Assembly (NCBI GenBank): GCA_020059485.1
Contig: JAGVCA010000012.1
Coordinates: 1-43,311, forward strand
Source: Anaerolineales bacterium
GTDB lineage: Bacteria > Chloroflexota > Anaerolineae > Anaerolineales > UBA11579
Length of the DNA stretch: 43,311 nucleotides
Reading direction: 5' to 3'
Shown piece by piece: positions 7,175-15,227 of this stretch (the first letter of the stretch is position 1; every line of letters begins with the position of its first letter). Under the pieces are notes generated by a model. It did no database searches. It was given only the letters and a program-made list of their open reading frames with translations, and was not told where the DNA came from. The translations under genes and the position numbers were made by a program.

Positions 7175-8377
7175 TCAGGGCAGATTGAGCACTTCCCGGA
7201 TGTGCGGAAGCGCCCAGTCGAGGGTTTCTCTGTCGATCACCAGCGGCGGTGCAAAACGGATCACTGTTTCGTGAGTCTCTTTGCACAGGATACCGCGCTG
7301 CTTTAAGGCTTCGCAGAACCGGCGTGCACCGCCCGCACTTTTCTTCAACTCAACCCCGATCAACATACCCTTGCCGCGTACTTCCTTCACGTGCGGGCTG
7401 GGAATCTCGGTCAGCTGTTCGATGAAATACTCGCCCAGCTTGGCGGAGTTCTCGATCAGGCCTTCCTCAACCAGCACCTTGAGCGCGGTCCGGGCCACAG
7501 CCGCGCCCAATGGGTTTCCGCCGAAGGTCGAACCATGCTCGCCGGGGGTGAACAGCCCCATGATGTCCTTGTCGGCCAGGACGGCCGAGACCGGATAGAA
7601 GCCGCCGGAGAGCGCTTTACCGATAATGGTCATATCGCCGCGCACACTCTCGTGTCGATGGGCGAAGATCTTCCCGGTACGGCCGAGGCCGGTCTGGATC
7701 TCATCAAAGATCAGCAGAATATTGTGATGGTCGCACATCCGGCGGAGTTCGGCCAGATAGCCTTCCGGCGGCAAGATCACACCGCCCTCTCCCTGGATCG
7801 GTTCGACCATGATGGCAGCGGTGTTGGGCGTAATGGCAGCCTGCATTGCGGCGGCATCGCCATACGGGACGGACTTGAAACCGGGGGTGAAGGGGCCGAA
7901 GGCCTCTTTGTAGAGCGGCTCGCTGGAAAAGGTGACGATGCTGATTGTCCGGCCGTGGAAGTTGCCATCGCACACCAGGATCTCGGCCTCGTATTTGGGC
8001 ACACCTTTGACCTGGTAAGCCCACTTACGGGCCAGCTTGAGGGCAGTCTCAACCGCCTCCGCGCCGGAGTTCATCGGCAGAGACATTTCATAACCGGTCA
8101 ATTCGGCCAATTCACGGTATAGGTGGGGCAGCTGGTCATTGCGGAAAGCGCGCGAGGTCAGGGTGACGCGCCCGGCTTGCTCGATCAGAGTTTGCAGGAT
8201 GCGCGGATGGACATGGCCCTGGTTGACGGCGGAGTAGGCCGAAAGGCAATCGAGGTATTTGTTACCTTCGACATCATAGACCCACACGCCTTCTCCGCGG
8301 GTGATGACTACATCCAGGGGATGGTAGTTGTGCGCGCCGTATTCATTCTCAAGGTTGATCAGGTCCTGGGTTTTCAT
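7175..8377 (-). CDS. rocD: Ornithine aminotransferase (ornithine--oxo-acid transaminase)
   Basis: A 400-residue class III PLP-dependent aminotransferase, the usual length. It converts ornithine plus 2-oxoglutarate to glutamate-5-semialdehyde and glutamate. The N-terminal NYHPLDVV and 'YLDCLSAYSAVNQGH' blocks are typical of ornithine aminotransferases, as opposed to acetylornithine or GABA enzymes. 'FDEIQTGLGRTGK' holds the PLP-pyridine Asp, and Lys254 in IIGKALSGGFYP is the Schiff-base lysine. An AAGGAGC site precedes the ATG. It lies 22 nt downstream of argF, so the two probably share a transcript. Together they can divert ornithine either to citrulline or to glutamate/proline. They could also work in reverse to make ornithine from glutamate semialdehyde. 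Confidence 0.93.
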   Translation of the reverse strand: MKTQDLINLENEYGAHNYHPLDVVITRGEGVWVYDVEGNKYLDCLSAYSAVNQGHVHPRILQTLIEQAGRVTLTSRAFRNDQLPHLYRELAELTGYEMSLPMNSGAEAVETALKLARKWAYQVKGVPKYEAEILVCDGNFHGRTISIVTFSSEPLYKEAFGPFTPGFKSVPYGDAAAMQAAITPNTAAIMVEPIQGEGGVILPPEGYLAELRRMCDHHNILLIFDEIQTGLGRTGKIFAHRHESVRGDMTIIGKALSGGFYPVSAVLADKDIMGLFTPGEHGSTFGGNPLGAAVARTALKVLVEEGLIENSAKLGEYFIEQLTEIPSPHVKEVRGKGMLIGVELKKSAGGARRFCEALKQRGILCKETHETVIRFAPPLVIDRETLDWALPHIREVLNLP

Positions 8378-8399
8378 AGTGCTCCTTGTGCTGGCTGGA

Positions 8400-9323
8400 T
8401 CAACCAGCCATCAGACGGACGAGGATCGCCTTCTGGGCGTGCATCCGGTTGTGGGCTTGCGGGAACAACCGCGAATGCGGGCCATCGGCGACTTCATCGG
8501 TGATCTCATGGTTGCGGTGAGCCGGCAGGCAGTGCAGGACGATCACGCGCGGGCTGGCTTCGCTGACCAGTTTCTGGTTGACCTGGTATGGTGGGAAGAC
8601 AACCTCGCGTTTGGTAGCCTCCTCTTCCTGACCCATGCTGGTCCAGGTGTCGGTGTAGATCACATCCGCGCCGGCGACCGCTTCATGCGGGTCGGTCAAC
8701 AGGCGGATCTGGCTGCCGGACTTGGCGGCGAACTCTTGTGCCACAGCAATGCCAGAATCTGGCATACCGAAGCCGGGAGGATTGGCGATGGTGAAATGAG
8801 CGCCTAGTTTGGCGCAGACATGCATCAGAGAAAGAGAGACATTATTGCCATCCCCGACATAGGTGACGTTGATACCCTTTAGTGTGCCGAACTCTTCCAG
8901 GATAGTCAGGATATCGGCCATCGCCTGGCAGGGATGATTGTAATCGCTCAGACCGTTGATGACCGGGACGCTGGACCACTTGGCCAGCTCAAGCACATGC
9001 TGGTGGTCGAAAACACGGGCCATGATGGCATCGACATATCCGGACATGACCCGGGCGACATCGGCGATCGATTCGCGCTTGCCCAAGCCGATCTCGGCTG
9101 GACCGATGTACATAGCACTGCCGCCCAGATGTTCCATGCCGCGTTCGAATGAGACGCGCGTCCGCAGGCTGGGTTTCTGGAAGATCATGCCGAGTTTTTT
9201 ATCTTTGAGCACTGGGGAATTGCTGCCCTTGGTCTTGTATTCCTGCTTTAACTCGATGGCGAGATCAAGCATATCCTGAAGAGCTTCGGGGGTGTAATCT
9301 CCGACTGCAAGGAAGTCTTTCAT
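8400..9323 (-). CDS. argF: Ornithine carbamoyltransferase
   Basis: A 307-residue cytoplasmic enzyme that makes citrulline from ornithine and carbamoyl phosphate. The carbamoyl-phosphate loop reads S-L-R-T-R at residues 52-56 where S-T-R-T-R is commonest; the arginines are kept. The later signatures NHPCQAMAD, the ornithine-binding DTWTSMG and HCLPAHR are all intact, and DTWTSMG supports ornithine over acetylornithine or aspartate. A ribosome site AGGAGA lies about 10 nt before the ATG. Its partner downstream is rocD. The gene could serve arginine synthesis or catabolism; no arginine deiminase or carbamate kinase gene is in the window, so direction is undecided. Confidence 0.94.
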   Translation of the reverse strand: MKDFLAVGDYTPEALQDMLDLAIELKQEYKTKGSNSPVLKDKKLGMIFQKPSLRTRVSFERGMEHLGGSAMYIGPAEIGLGKRESIADVARVMSGYVDAIMARVFDHQHVLELAKWSSVPVINGLSDYNHPCQAMADILTILEEFGTLKGINVTYVGDGNNVSLSLMHVCAKLGAHFTIANPPGFGMPDSGIAVAQEFAAKSGSQIRLLTDPHEAVAGADVIYTDTWTSMGQEEEATKREVVFPPYQVNQKLVSEASPRVIVLHCLPAHRNHEITDEVADGPHSRLFPQAHNRMHAQKAILVRLMAG

Positions 9324-9463
9324 TTGCTGTCATCTCCTGAAGGTGCTGAATTTTGTTGCCCCAAATTCTAACATATTAGCGAGTTGAGGTCCGACTGACT
9401 AACGCTGTTCTCATTCCCGGACCGTAGCCTGCTGCAACAGCCCGGGATTTTTCACCTATCGGA

Positions 9464-9508
9464 TTAAAAGGACAAAGAGAGCCGGCATTGACCCCGGCTC
9501 TCTTTGTC
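9464..9508 (-). terminator. Strong hairpin terminator after the 412-residue lipoprotein gene
   Basis: A perfect 15-bp stem (9471-9485 with 9494-9508, eight-base loop) lies 10 nt past the stop of the lipoprotein gene. On the minus strand a CCTTTT tract follows. It also insulates argF from upstream transcription. Confidence 0.8.
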
Positions 9509-9518
9509 TTCATTCGGA

Positions 9519-10757
9519 TTACTTATCGAAGTGGCTCTGGGCGATCACGATCGCGTAGAACTTGTAGCTGCCGTCTCCAAACTGCTTGAAGTACAGCAGC
9601 GCGGCACCTAAACCGTCTGCGCCCCAGCCTTCGCTGTATACGATCGCATCGGGCTGGTCATCCGGGCCAAACATCATCTCCGGTGGGGTGCCGAACAACG
9701 GCGGGAACTGCGTCCGGTCGAGGGTGAAGGTCTCGTCGCCAGGCGCGGCGGCCAGATGAGTACCGGTAATCTCAGCGAATGCTTCATCCCGGCTGCGAGT
9801 AACGCCCTCCGACTGCCAGTATCCAATCGTGAAGGGATCAGCCATGTAACCAGGCAGCGGCTGGGTGTTGCGGGAGAGGATGCTGTCCCGCACATTGCAG
9901 ACCGTCCATTTGAGAGCTTCCTCCGGAGTGGTGGTATTGCAATCCAGATCGGTCAGGGTATCCTCGGCCTGTGCCTGGATCGACTCTGGAGGCATGCAGG
10001 AGACCGCCATTCCATCCGGGGGGCTATCCGGCATCTGGGTGGGCAGTGTCACCTCTCGGCCTGTGAGCACCATGGAGTGCAGAATCGCCTGGATATCAGG
10101 GTGGTCTGCGTCTTCCCCCGGGTACGGGCCGAACAGGACTACCAGATCTCCGCTGAAGGGCAACAGATAGAAGCGGCCTTTGCCAAAGTTGCTCCAGGCG
10201 TTGACCTGCACGCCTGTTTTTCCATCCACCTCTACCGGCAGCAGCGACTCGATGCCGTGATCATCGCCCGGGTTGACCAGGGCATACGCAAGGTCATCCA
10301 GCGAGGCTGACACATCCAGACCAAAATCCGAAAAGCGATGGTAGCCCAGGTCGAATTTTAAACCGCCAATTTCCCAAACAGTCTCGGCCTGTTTCGGCCC
10401 CAGGCTGGTGACAAATGCCTCCGTGAAGTTGTTGACGGAGAAACTGCCCAGATTGGTAGGGCCCTGATCTGGCACCGGAATGTTGGCCGTCCAGAAGCAT
10501 GGTAGAGCAAATTTGAGGCCGGTGCGGAAATCTTCGACTGGGGTCCAGTACTGGCTGTAGTCAGGGTTGGTTTGGTTGTCCCGAACTGTGCCGGGTTGCT
10601 CACCGGCTTGGCTGTCCATGTTGGGGGACACTCCGTTCACCGGCTCCGGTGTGGACGTTTGGGCTGGTTGCTCGATCCCGATCTGGAACTGTCCACACGC
10701 GAACAATGCTAAACCTAAGATCACTAAGAATGCATTCAATCGTTGGTTGGTTTTCAT
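9519..10757 (-). CDS. Putative lipoprotein of unknown function
   Basis: A 412-residue protein with a lipoprotein signal: MKTNQR, a hydrophobic core, then LFAC with the candidate lipidated Cys at residue 21. A low-complexity TSTPEP spacer of about 45 residues follows, then two globular parts. The first (about 65-240) has 'YWTPVEDFRTGLKFALPCFW' and resembles extracytoplasmic domains that begin with a description of a user-like fold, with no motif I can name. The second (about 265-412) has paired cysteines (CNTTTPEE, CNVRDS) and ends in a beta-rich segment. AGGAGAG precedes the ATG. It is flanked by the two-component system upstream and by a strong terminator downstream. It could be regulated by, or report to, that system, but this rests on position only. 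Confidence 0.75.
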   Translation of the reverse strand: MKTNQRLNAFLVILGLALFACGQFQIGIEQPAQTSTPEPVNGVSPNMDSQAGEQPGTVRDNQTNPDYSQYWTPVEDFRTGLKFALPCFWTANIPVPDQGPTNLGSFSVNNFTEAFVTSLGPKQAETVWEIGGLKFDLGYHRFSDFGLDVSASLDDLAYALVNPGDDHGIESLLPVEVDGKTGVQVNAWSNFGKGRFYLLPFSGDLVVLFGPYPGEDADHPDIQAILHSMVLTGREVTLPTQMPDSPPDGMAVSCMPPESIQAQAEDTLTDLDCNTTTPEEALKWTVCNVRDSILSRNTQPLPGYMADPFTIGYWQSEGVTRSRDEAFAEITGTHLAAAPGDETFTLDRTQFPPLFGTPPEMMFGPDDQPDAIVYSEGWGADGLGAALLYFKQFGDGSYKFYAIVIAQSHFDK

Positions 10758-10879
10758 AGTACTCTCCTGAGTTTACGAACTCCCGGCGTTGTGCCGGTCG
10801 CCTGATTTTTCCCATCTTGAGGGTACCTTGATTCTAGCGGTTGAGCGGTTGAAATGGGTGTCAGGCAGGTAACAGATCG

Positions 10880-10898
10880 AAAAAAACAGGTTACTGTT
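10880..10898 (-). terminator. Weak terminator at the end of the histidine kinase gene
   Basis: A 5-bp stem (10898-10894 with 10889-10885) overlaps the kinase stop codon and is followed by a run of T residues on the minus strand. The stem is short, so termination would be partial. Confidence 0.4.
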
Positions 10899-11793
10899 CT
10901 GTAACAACACCACCGGCCGGGATGTTGAGAGAGATGACCGTGCCCTTGCCGGTCTGGCTGCGGATACTGGCACGTCCATCCAGACGTTTCAGGATTCCTT
11001 GCACCAGCGCCAGACCGAGACCACTGCCGGGGATGCCGCGGGCGTTTTGTCCGCGGTAGAGTTCGCCCCAGACCTGGTTGACCTCCTCGGGGGGGATGCC
11101 GGGACCGGTATCGGCAACCTCCAGGGTGATCGTGCGACCATCCTCAGAGGCGCGGATCTCAATGGTGTCCCCGGGACTGGTAAATTTAACGGCGTTGTCG
11201 ATCACGTTGTGGATCGCCAGAAAGAGCAGGTCACGGTCGGTGATGATCTCCGGTAGCGGCCATGGTGCCTGCGGCAGGCTGAGGATGATGGTGCGGTCAG
11301 CGCCAGCCCTGTCCCGGGCCAACTGCTGGAGGTCCTGAAGCATCTCGGCCAGATCAACACGGGAGAGTTCCAGGGGACGAGTTTCCAGGTCTGAGAGTTT
11401 ACGCAGATCGGCCACCAGCCGGCTGAGACGCTGCACCTGGGTTTCGACACTGGTTAGTGCGGGGGAGTGCTGGTCGGCAGACAGGTTCGCCAGCCCGGCC
11501 ATGATAGCAGTAAGTGGGTTCTTCAGTTCGTGATCGAGAAGATTTATAAAGCGACGGCGGTCCTGGGCGGCTTCATGGGTGATAGTTTCTTCGATCTGAT
11601 GCAGCTGCCGGCGCACCAGAAGAATCAATGACAGGATGGTGGAGAAGGCCAGCCCAGCCAGAAAGAGAACCGTGCCGAGGTCTGCGCGCAGGTACAAGAC
11701 CGGGTTGGACATCTGGGTCAGGTTGAGGACTAGACCGGCCGTAAGGCCAAGAGCCAGCGGCAGCAGGACAGGCCAGTAACGAGTGATCTTCAT
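10891..11793 (-). CDS. Membrane sensor histidine kinase
   Basis: A 300-residue kinase. Two transmembrane segments (about 8-25 and 40-60) frame only about 15 extracytoplasmic residues, so a large ligand-binding domain is absent. Sensing may occur within the membrane or through a partner. The H-box DHELKNPLT carries the phospho-accepting His88. The N-box NVIDNAVKF, G1 DTGPGIP and G2 GSGLGLAL of the ATPase domain are all present, so the enzyme should be active. Its ATG overlaps the response regulator stop by four bases (ATGA), which indicates translational coupling. The two SH3/CNA lipoproteins encoded upstream in the same direction are candidate signal inputs or outputs. Confidence 0.93.
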   Translation of the reverse strand: MKITRYWPVLLPLALGLTAGLVLNLTQMSNPVLYLRADLGTVLFLAGLAFSTILSLILLVRRQLHQIEETITHEAAQDRRRFINLLDHELKNPLTAIMAGLANLSADQHSPALTSVETQVQRLSRLVADLRKLSDLETRPLELSRVDLAEMLQDLQQLARDRAGADRTIILSLPQAPWPLPEIITDRDLLFLAIHNVIDNAVKFTSPGDTIEIRASEDGRTITLEVADTGPGIPPEEVNQVWGELYRGQNARGIPGSGLGLALVQGILKRLDGRASIRSQTGKGTVISLNIPAGGVVTEQ

Positions 11794-12509
11794 CCTGCGG
11801 CGCGCACCTCTGGCAAAAAACGGTAACCTTGCCCTGGCAAGGTCTCGATGTAGTCAGGATCAGCGGCATCATCCCCAAGCGCGGCGCGCAGTTCGGCAAT
11901 CCGGGTATCCACGGCGCGGGTGCCAGTCGGATATTCCCAGCCCCAGACGGCATCCAGGAGCCGTTCGCGCGAGATGATCTCGTCCGGGTGGGTGATCAGG
12001 TATTCCAGCAAGGCAAAGGCCTTCGGTGTCAGGGTCAGGAGTTGACCGCCCAGATGGACGCGCTTGCCGCGCCGATCCAGAGTAAGCTCGCCAGCATGCA
12101 GCTGCCAGGCGGCAGAAAGAGGGGGGGCATCGCGTCGGGCGCGCCGCAGGACGGCCTTGATACGGGCCACTAATTCATGTGGGTTAAATGGTTTGTTGAG
12201 GTAATCATCAGCGCCTTCTTCAAGCGCCATGGCTCGTTCGGTGGATTCACCGATCTGGGTGAGGAGGATCACGGGAGTCCAATTTGCTTCGGCGCGCAAT
12301 TGGCGGAGGGCCTCCCGACCGTCCAAAACGGGCATAAGTACGTCCATGATGACCACATCCGGCCGGGATTGGCGAATAGCATTCAGGGCCTGATGGCCAT
12401 TGGGAGCGGTAAACACCTGGAATCCACTCCGTTCTAGGAAGGCGCGCAGGTTTTCGAGGATGGCATCCTCATCATCGACCAGGAGGACCTTGTAAGATGG
12501 CGGCTGCAT
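11790..12509 (-). CDS. OmpR/PhoB-family response regulator
   Basis: A 239-residue DNA-binding regulator. The receiver domain (about 6-120) has the acidic pair DDE near residues 12-14, the phospho-acceptor Asp56 in VIMDVLMP and Lys in LNKPF. A winged-helix DNA-binding domain follows (about 135-235), with LTPKAFALLEYL and VDTRIAELRAAL, both typical of the OmpR class. The gene starts 13 nt after the stop of the second lipoprotein gene and overlaps the kinase gene. No clear Shine-Dalgarno is seen before its ATG, so translation may depend on coupling. Its target promoters cannot be read from the window; the lipoprotein promoter at 14691 is an obvious candidate for autoregulation. Confidence 0.95.
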   Translation of the reverse strand: MQPPSYKVLLVDDEDAILENLRAFLERSGFQVFTAPNGHQALNAIRQSRPDVVIMDVLMPVLDGREALRQLRAEANWTPVILLTQIGESTERAMALEEGADDYLNKPFNPHELVARIKAVLRRARRDAPPLSAAWQLHAGELTLDRRGKRVHLGGQLLTLTPKAFALLEYLITHPDEIISRERLLDAVWGWEYPTGTRAVDTRIAELRAALGDDAADPDYIETLPGQGYRFLPEVRAAG

Positions 12510-12522
12510 TGGGATCAGGTGA

Positions 12523-13569
12523 CTAGTCCGGCAGTGTCAGAATGACAGGGTCCGGTGCAGAATCACTGACTTCAACCGATACGCGCTCCCCTTCCACGTA
12601 ATCGGGGTCGTAATCAATGATGTAAACTTCCCATACGCCGGGCGTGATCGGGATCGAGAATTCGCCATTGACATCCGAACGGCCAAAACTACGGGCGCCG
12701 TCATCTCGTTCAGCGACCACCAGGAAATTGCCAGCCGGGTCTTCGTCCTCGTCAACAACCGTGCCAGAGAGCTGCATACTGGTCGATTCATAAATAAAAT
12801 CGATCGGCTCCTGTTGGGGAACGACGACAAAGGCCCGACCAACTGCCTGGACATAGCCGCTTAACTGGCAGGAGGTCAGGTTGGCAACCGGGCTTTCACA
12901 GTTCCACGAGACGATCTGGACATCAAAGGTGCCAAACAGGTCATCAGGGATGTAAACCAACCACTCACCATTGCCATCTGATTCGGAATCAGCGCGCAGT
13001 TCTTCCTGGTTGATCTGGAGAATGACGGCAACATTGATCCCGGATAGCGGATTGCCTTCGTCATCGCGGACAGTGCCAGAAATCGTTTGTGCTTCAGGGA
13101 GGTCATCTACCGGCAAAGCGGCGGGGTTGCCGTTCAGTTCAAGGAACAGAGCAGCCATCCAGCCTTCCATGGTTGGGTCGTCTTCAAAATTAATTTCTAC
13201 CCGAACCCACTCACTGTCGGCAGTGCGCGCCAGGGCGGTGAGTTCGGTTCCTTCCACGAAGGTCTGGATGATGTCAAAGAAGGTACTCGGACCGGTGCGC
13301 AGGTTGAGAAAGGCTGCGCTGATCGTTCCTGGGATTGGCGGCGAAAGCGTCGGTGTTGGGGTCTGGTAAGGAGTGGGGGAAGCGGCAGGCGTATTGGTAG
13401 CCTGGGGGGTAACAGGGATCGTTTCGGTCGGCTGGGCGGTGAGGGTTTGGGCAATGGAGGTCTGAATATCCTCCGGAGAGGCCGGAGAAACGGGCAGGGA
13501 ACAGGCGGAAATGAAAACAAGACTGAGTGTTACGACCAACAGTCTGGTGATCTTGACAGGTACTTTCAT
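12523..13569 (-). CDS. Lipoprotein with SH3 and carboxypeptidase-regulatory-like domains (B)
   Basis: A 348-residue lipoprotein. Signal and lipobox are LVFISAC with Cys at about residue 23, followed by a Thr/Pro-rich linker to about residue 85. An SH3b-type domain ('AAFLNLRTGPSTFFDII', then 'GWMAALFLELNGN') occupies about 85-150. Two CNA-B or carboxypeptidase-regulatory-like beta-sandwich repeats follow: 'TISGTVRDDEGNPLSG' and 'QLSGTVVDEDEDPAGN'. Such modules bind wall components or act as stalks, and none is catalytic. It is a paralogue of the gene just upstream (same order of signal, linker, SH3 and beta-sandwich repeats) and sits 13 nt before the response regulator gene. AAAGGAAAAGG precedes the ATG. 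Confidence 0.88.
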   Translation of the reverse strand: MKVPVKITRLLVVTLSLVFISACSLPVSPASPEDIQTSIAQTLTAQPTETIPVTPQATNTPAASPTPYQTPTPTLSPPIPGTISAAFLNLRTGPSTFFDIIQTFVEGTELTALARTADSEWVRVEINFEDDPTMEGWMAALFLELNGNPAALPVDDLPEAQTISGTVRDDEGNPLSGINVAVILQINQEELRADSESDGNGEWLVYIPDDLFGTFDVQIVSWNCESPVANLTSCQLSGYVQAVGRAFVVVPQQEPIDFIYESTSMQLSGTVVDEDEDPAGNFLVVAERDDGARSFGRSDVNGEFSIPITPGVWEVYIIDYDPDYVEGERVSVEVSDSAPDPVILTLPD

Positions 13570-13616
13570 GTCCTTTTCCTTTCGCTTGTACTGGCCGGGG
13601 CGGGAGAGCGACGCTT

Positions 13617-14684
13617 TCAGCGTTCCGCGATCTCGTTGTAGGGAATCGTTAGGTAGGGCAGCATTTCTTCCGCGGCTGTGACCTTAAAGATGCGGGTCTC
13701 GCTCAGAAGAGGCGTACCGTCCTGCAAAAATCTCACCGCGACCACTTCCCAGGTCCCCAGGCCTAAGGGGAGCCGAAATAGTCCTCCAACTGGTGTGACC
13801 ATCTCCGACTGGACGCTGTCTGAGGTACGGGTCGCCCGGACGAGAATCTGGGATGCGCCGTTGCCATCCTGATAAGCAACGATCCCTTCCAGGGCAGTGA
13901 TCCCCTTCTCGTAGGTGAAGGCCAGCGGGCGATCCTGAGGCAGGGAGATCGTCTCCCGCCAGTGGGTCGGGAAGTGGTTCGTTGCGGTGCAGCTCCCATC
14001 CGGCTGCAGTGTGGCGATATTGCTGCCACAATTCAGGGCGACGATCTCCAGGTTGAATGGACCAACTGTGTCAGGCGGCAGATAGAACGCAAATTCTCCG
14101 GCCAGGTTGCTGACCGCCTCGGCGCGCTGTTCTGTCCCTTCCAGGTCAGTGGTCAGAGCGATCCGTGCTGCGCTGACTGCCTTGCCATCCTGGTCGGTCA
14201 CCGTGCCTGTCAGAGTTTGCTCAGCCGGCCATTCTCTCACCGGAAGTGCGGCATCCAAAGCAGTGAGATCAAGGAAGGCAGAAGCCATCCAGCCCACTCG
14301 CGGTCCGCCGGCTCCCGGGGCAGAGACCTTGATCCAATCGCCGTCAGCGGTCATTTCCAACGTGAGCACGGTGCTCCCTTTTAGATAGCCGCCAAGGCTC
14401 TCGAAAAAAGTGCCCGGTCCAGCCCGCAGGTTCAGGTTGTCGCTCAATACCTCTGCGAGAACCATATACCTCGGTGTGGCAGTTGGCGCGGGAACGGTGG
14501 CGAGGGTGTCGGTATTCTGGGTGGACGGTGTCGTTTCAGGCAGCAGCCCTCCGGCTTCGATCGTGGCTGCGGCTGCTGTGATGATCTGGGCCGCAGAATC
14601 TTGTGGGCTGGCAGGGTCGACTTGCGGTCCGCAGCCTGCTGCCGCGATCAACAAGAATAGGGCCGCGAATTGAGAAATCTTCAT
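13617..14684 (-). CDS. Lipoprotein with SH3 and carboxypeptidase-regulatory-like domains (A)
   Basis: A 355-residue lipoprotein. The frame is open far upstream, but the start is placed at the ATG at 14684. A lipoprotein signal begins there (LLIAAAGC, Cys at about residue 18), and the upstream extension would overlap the divergent B12-subunit gene. After a Thr-rich linker comes an SH3b-type domain ('DNLNLRAGPGTFFESLGGY', 'GWMASAFLDLTALDA'). Two beta-sandwich repeats follow: 'TLTGTVTDQDGKAVSA' and 'ALEGIVAYQDGNGAS'. It is the closest relative of the next gene in the operon (47-nt gap), so the pair arose by duplication. A TATAAT six bases before the ATG suggests a leaderless mRNA. It is probably the first gene of the lipoprotein-lipoprotein-regulator-kinase operon. 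Confidence 0.87.
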   Translation of the reverse strand: MKISQFAALFLLIAAAGCGPQVDPASPQDSAAQIITAAAATIEAGGLLPETTPSTQNTDTLATVPAPTATPRYMVLAEVLSDNLNLRAGPGTFFESLGGYLKGSTVLTLEMTADGDWIKVSAPGAGGPRVGWMASAFLDLTALDAALPVREWPAEQTLTGTVTDQDGKAVSAARIALTTDLEGTEQRAEAVSNLAGEFAFYLPPDTVGPFNLEIVALNCGSNIATLQPDGSCTATNHFPTHWRETISLPQDRPLAFTYEKGITALEGIVAYQDGNGASQILVRATRTSDSVQSEMVTPVGGLFRLPLGLGTWEVVAVRFLQDGTPLLSETRIFKVTAAEEMLPYLTIPYNEIAER

Positions 14685-14690
14685 ATTTTG

Positions 14691-14696
14691 ATTATA
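14691..14696 (-). promoter_or_regulatory. -10 box of the lipoprotein/two-component operon
   Basis: A TATAAT on the minus strand ends six bases before the ATG at 14684, with CAAAAT between and no Shine-Dalgarno. No strong -35 is seen, so an activator, possibly the operon's own response regulator, may be needed. Confidence 0.6.
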
Positions 14697-14781
14697 ACCC
14701 CTGTTTAAGCACGGCATTCTGTCAGAGTCTGGACCAAAAGGGTCGATCAAGTGGTTTTCAGCGGGGGTTGGAGGGTCGCGG

Positions 14782-14787
14782 TATAAT
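14782..14787 (+). promoter_or_regulatory. -10 box of the B12-subunit/meaB operon
   Basis: A perfect TATAAT lies 35 nt before the chosen ATG at 14823, in a GC-rich context. The -35 position has no good match. It is divergent from the lipoprotein promoter about 85 bp away. Confidence 0.5.
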
Positions 14788-14822
14788 CGAATGACAGACA
14801 GATCAGGATGGACGGAGGTGGC

Positions 14823-15227
14823 ATGAGCCAGGAAAAAATCAGGGTGATCGTGGCAAAACCCGGCCTGGATGGCCATGACCGCGGCGCTAAAGTTGTGGCC
14901 CGAGCGCTGCGGGATGCCGGGATGGAAGTGATCTACACAGGTCTGCGACAGACCCCGGAAATGATCGCCGAGGCTGCGCTGCAGGAAGATGTGGATGCGG
15001 TTGGTCTTTCCGTGCTTTCCGGTGCGCATATGGCCCTGGTGCCGCGCATCCTGGAACTGCTGAAAGCCAACGGGCAGGACAAAGTCGGAGTGTTTATTGG
15101 CGGGATCATTCCGGATGAGGATATCCCGCGGTTGGCGGAAATGGGGGTGGCGGGGGTGTACGGTCCTGGTACCCGGACGGACGACATCGTGCAGGATATC
15201 CAGAAATTTGCCGGGCAGAAGTCCTGA
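14823..15227 (+). CDS. Methylmalonyl-CoA mutase, B12-binding small subunit/C-terminal domain
   Basis: A 134-residue stand-alone cobalamin-binding domain, starting at the ATG at 14823 after GGAGGTGG. An alternative ATG at 14808 would add five residues. The D-x-H-x-x-G motif is clear (DGHDRG, residues 16-21), so the lower axial His that contacts cobalt is kept. Other family blocks are '[13 protein letters not shown]', 'GLSVLSGAH' and 'VFIGGIIP'. Such subunits pair with a separate catalytic TIM-barrel subunit to interconvert succinyl-CoA and R-methylmalonyl-CoA, or for ethylmalonyl- or isobutyryl-type acyl-CoAs. No catalytic subunit is encoded in the window, so it must lie elsewhere. The stop overlaps the meaB start by one base. 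Confidence 0.92.
   Translation: MSQEKIRVIVAKPGLDGHDRGAKVVARALRDAGMEVIYTGLRQTPEMIAEAALQEDVDAVGLSVLSGAHMALVPRILELLKANGQDKVGVFIGGIIPDEDIPRLAEMGVAGVYGPGTRTDDIVQDIQKFAGQKS

Noticed and set aside
7391-8122. A 243-residue open frame on the plus strand inside rocD
   Set aside because: It is antisense to a well-conserved aminotransferase, has no ribosome site and no recognisable motifs. GC-rich codons leave the opposite strand open by chance.
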